Positions 43,283-44,438 of a stretch of 44,438 bases of DNA are shown here, one piece after another. The stretch's first letter is position 1. Each line of letters begins with the position of its first letter. The position numbers and the translations under genes are program-made. Source of the DNA: Pseudomonadota bacterium (lineage in GTDB: Bacteria > Pseudomonadota > Alphaproteobacteria > Sphingomonadales > Sphingomonadaceae); contig JAFEEX010000006.1 of assembly GCA_018240895.1 (NCBI GenBank), positions 4,868 through 49,305 of the forward strand, in the 5' to 3' direction. Below the pieces are notes generated by a model. That model was not told the DNA's origin. It saw nothing but the letters and a program-made list of their open reading frames with translations, and ran no database searches.

Positions 43283-43520
43283 CTGCTCCCGCGCTCCTCT
43301 CGCTTGTCCTGATCGCACAACGGTTTGGGCGCGGCTTCGTTCCCGTGTCCTTGCCCAATTCGTGCACCGGACTGCGCCTTGACTGGCCCCATTGCCAGCA
43401 AATGTTGCGTGGCTGCGGCCAATCCGGCCCGGTGCGCGTTCACGCCATTGCCCCGCCGCGCTGCTTCGCCTAGGGGGCGGCACGGTCGTTACCCCCCGCA
43501 ATGGAAGGATTCGCAAGGCC
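43283..43520. other. divergent intergenic region before purA
   Basis: These 238 bases lie between the CDGSH gene and purA. They contain TTGACT (43379-43384) with an ATGTTG 17 bases later (weak promoter match), a CTGGC...GCCAG small palindrome and GGAAGGA (43503-43509). I found no clear riboswitch or RNA gene. Confidence 0.35.
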
Positions 43521-44438
43521 GTGGCCAATGTAACCGTGATTGGTGCCCAGTGGGGCGATGAGGGCAAAGGCAAGATTGTCGACTGGCTGGCCAGCCGCGC
43601 CGATGCCGTGGTTCGCTTTCAGGGCGGGCACAATGCCGGGCACACGCTGGTCGTTGGGAACCAGACCTACAAGCTCAGCCTGCTGCCGTCGGGGATAGTC
43701 ACCGGCACGCTGTCGCTGATCGGCAACGGCGTGGTGCTTGATCCGTGGCATTTTCGTGACGAGGTGGCCAAGCTCAAGGGGCAGGGGGTCGATATCAACC
43801 CGCAGAACCTGCAAATTGCTGAAAATGCCCCGCTGATCCTGCCCTTCCACCGCGATCTGGATGCGCTGCGCGAGGACGCCAGCGGCGCGGGCAAGATTGG
43901 CACCACCCGCCGCGGGATTGGCCCGGCCTATGAGGACAAGGTCGGCCGCCGCGCGATCCGGGTCTGCGATCTGGCTCACCTCGATGATCTTGGTCCCCAG
44001 CTTGACCGGATCTGCGCTCATCATGATGCGCTGCGCGCCGGGTTCGGCCAGCTGCCGATCGATCGTCAGCGCCTGCTTGACGATCTGTGGGACATTGCCG
44101 CTTTCATCCTGCCTTTCGCCAAGCCGGTGTGGCGCACCCTGAACGAGGCGAAGAAGGCCGGCAAGCGCATCCTGTTCGAAGGTGCGCAGGGCGTTCTGCT
44201 TGATGTCGATCACGGCACATACCCCTTCGTCACCAGCTCGAACACGGTCAGCGGCACTGCGGCGAGCGGATCGGGACTGGGGCCGAGCGCGGCGGGTTTC
44301 GTCCTCGGCATCGTCAAGGCCTATACCACCCGCGTCGGGTCGGGTCCGTTCCCGACCGAACTGGATGATGAAACCGGCCAGCGGCTGGGCGAACGCGGCC
44401 ACGAATTTGGCACCGTCACCGGGCGCAAGCGCCGCTGC
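43521..44438 (+). CDS. purA: adenylosuccinate synthetase (5' part)
   Basis: These are the first 306 codons of PurA, which makes adenylosuccinate from IMP, aspartate and GTP in AMP synthesis. It starts at a GTG ([18 protein letters not shown]) with GGAAGGA 11 bases upstream. Visible are the catalytic D13, the [10 protein letters not shown] block with the second catalytic His, [13 protein letters not shown] and [14 protein letters not shown]. The frame stays open to the end of the window, so about 120 residues are missing. Direct reading of this frame found no stop. Confidence 0.96.
   Translation, partial: MANVTVIGAQWGDEGKGKIVDWLASRADAVVRFQGGHNAGHTLVVGNQTYKLSLLPSGIVTGTLSLIGNGVVLDPWHFRDEVAKLKGQGVDINPQNLQIAENAPLILPFHRDLDALREDASGAGKIGTTRRGIGPAYEDKVGRRAIRVCDLAHLDDLGPQLDRICAHHDALRAGFGQLPIDRQRLLDDLWDIAAFILPFAKPVWRTLNEAKKAGKRILFEGAQGVLLDVDHGTYPFVTSSNTVSGTAASGSGLGPSAAGFVLGIVKAYTTRVGSGPFPTELDDETGQRLGERGHEFGTVTGRKRRC

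Noticed and set aside
1-44438. CRISPR arrays, tRNA or rRNA genes, insertion sequences, prophage genes.
   Set aside because: I found no regularly spaced repeats, cloverleaf-like sequences, transposase or phage genes; the only island-like part is the HTH-higBA unit, which lacks an integrase or att repeats.

Overview
The window is a dense, GC-rich, gene-packed bacterial chromosome segment with about 42 protein genes and no rRNA, tRNA, insertion sequence or CRISPR array that I could see. Several traits point to an alphaproteobacterium, most likely Sphingomonadales: a ccoNOQP-GHIS cluster, a hemC-hemD-mitofilin (Mic60-like) string, a PafA/SPAP-type lipoprotein alkaline phosphatase, the short 'Methanosarcina-type' SerC next to a long SerA, hisZ and purA close together, and intergenic palindromes of the kind scattered through sphingomonad genomes. 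The genus assignment is inference.

Layout. 1-8362: end of ccoN, then ccoO, ccoQ, ccoP, ccoG, ccoH, ccoI and ccoS, a small exported Cys-rich protein and hemN, almost all overlapping by a few bases. This is a single operon for building a high-affinity cbb3 oxidase plus oxygen-independent haem synthesis. 8363-10934: two adjacent TTGA-N6-TCAA boxes, an SDR oxidoreductase and a thiolase-like protein without catalytic cysteines. 10927-16961: a DsbD/ScsB-type disulfide reductase, a secreted alkaline phosphatase, a UbiH-type hydroxylase and a Mic60-like membrane protein. 16971-22767: hemD and hemC read left; tsaD, gpsA, a polysaccharide flippase and a membrane-anchored HhH protein read right.

22772-23910 is a small AT-richer island. 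It holds a three-gene unit (a MerR-like HTH regulator, a HigB toxin and a HigA antitoxin) driven by a near-consensus promoter whose -10/-35 region and start codon are covered by two matching palindromes. uvrB, a Crp/Fnr-type regulator and a pair of acyl-CoA dehydrogenases follow on the same strand up to 29306.

29585-36064: a DUF3617 lipoprotein and an alpha/beta hydrolase, then the Anbu bacterial-proteasome neighbourhood. The order is circularly permuted ATP-grasp, alpha-E protein, transglutaminase and Anbu peptidase, extended here by a translationally coupled agmatine/peptidylarginine-deiminase family enzyme. That enzyme appears to have two starts, one giving a Tat-exported form and one a cytosolic form. 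I regard this extended Anbu operon and the regulator-HigBA unit as the most interesting parts.

36096-44438: an extensin-like lipoprotein, serC and serA (serine biosynthesis) separated by a large palindrome, a DUF1772-type membrane protein, hisZ, a secreted alpha/beta hydrolase, a triple-cluster CDGSH Fe-S protein, and the 5' part of purA running off the window.
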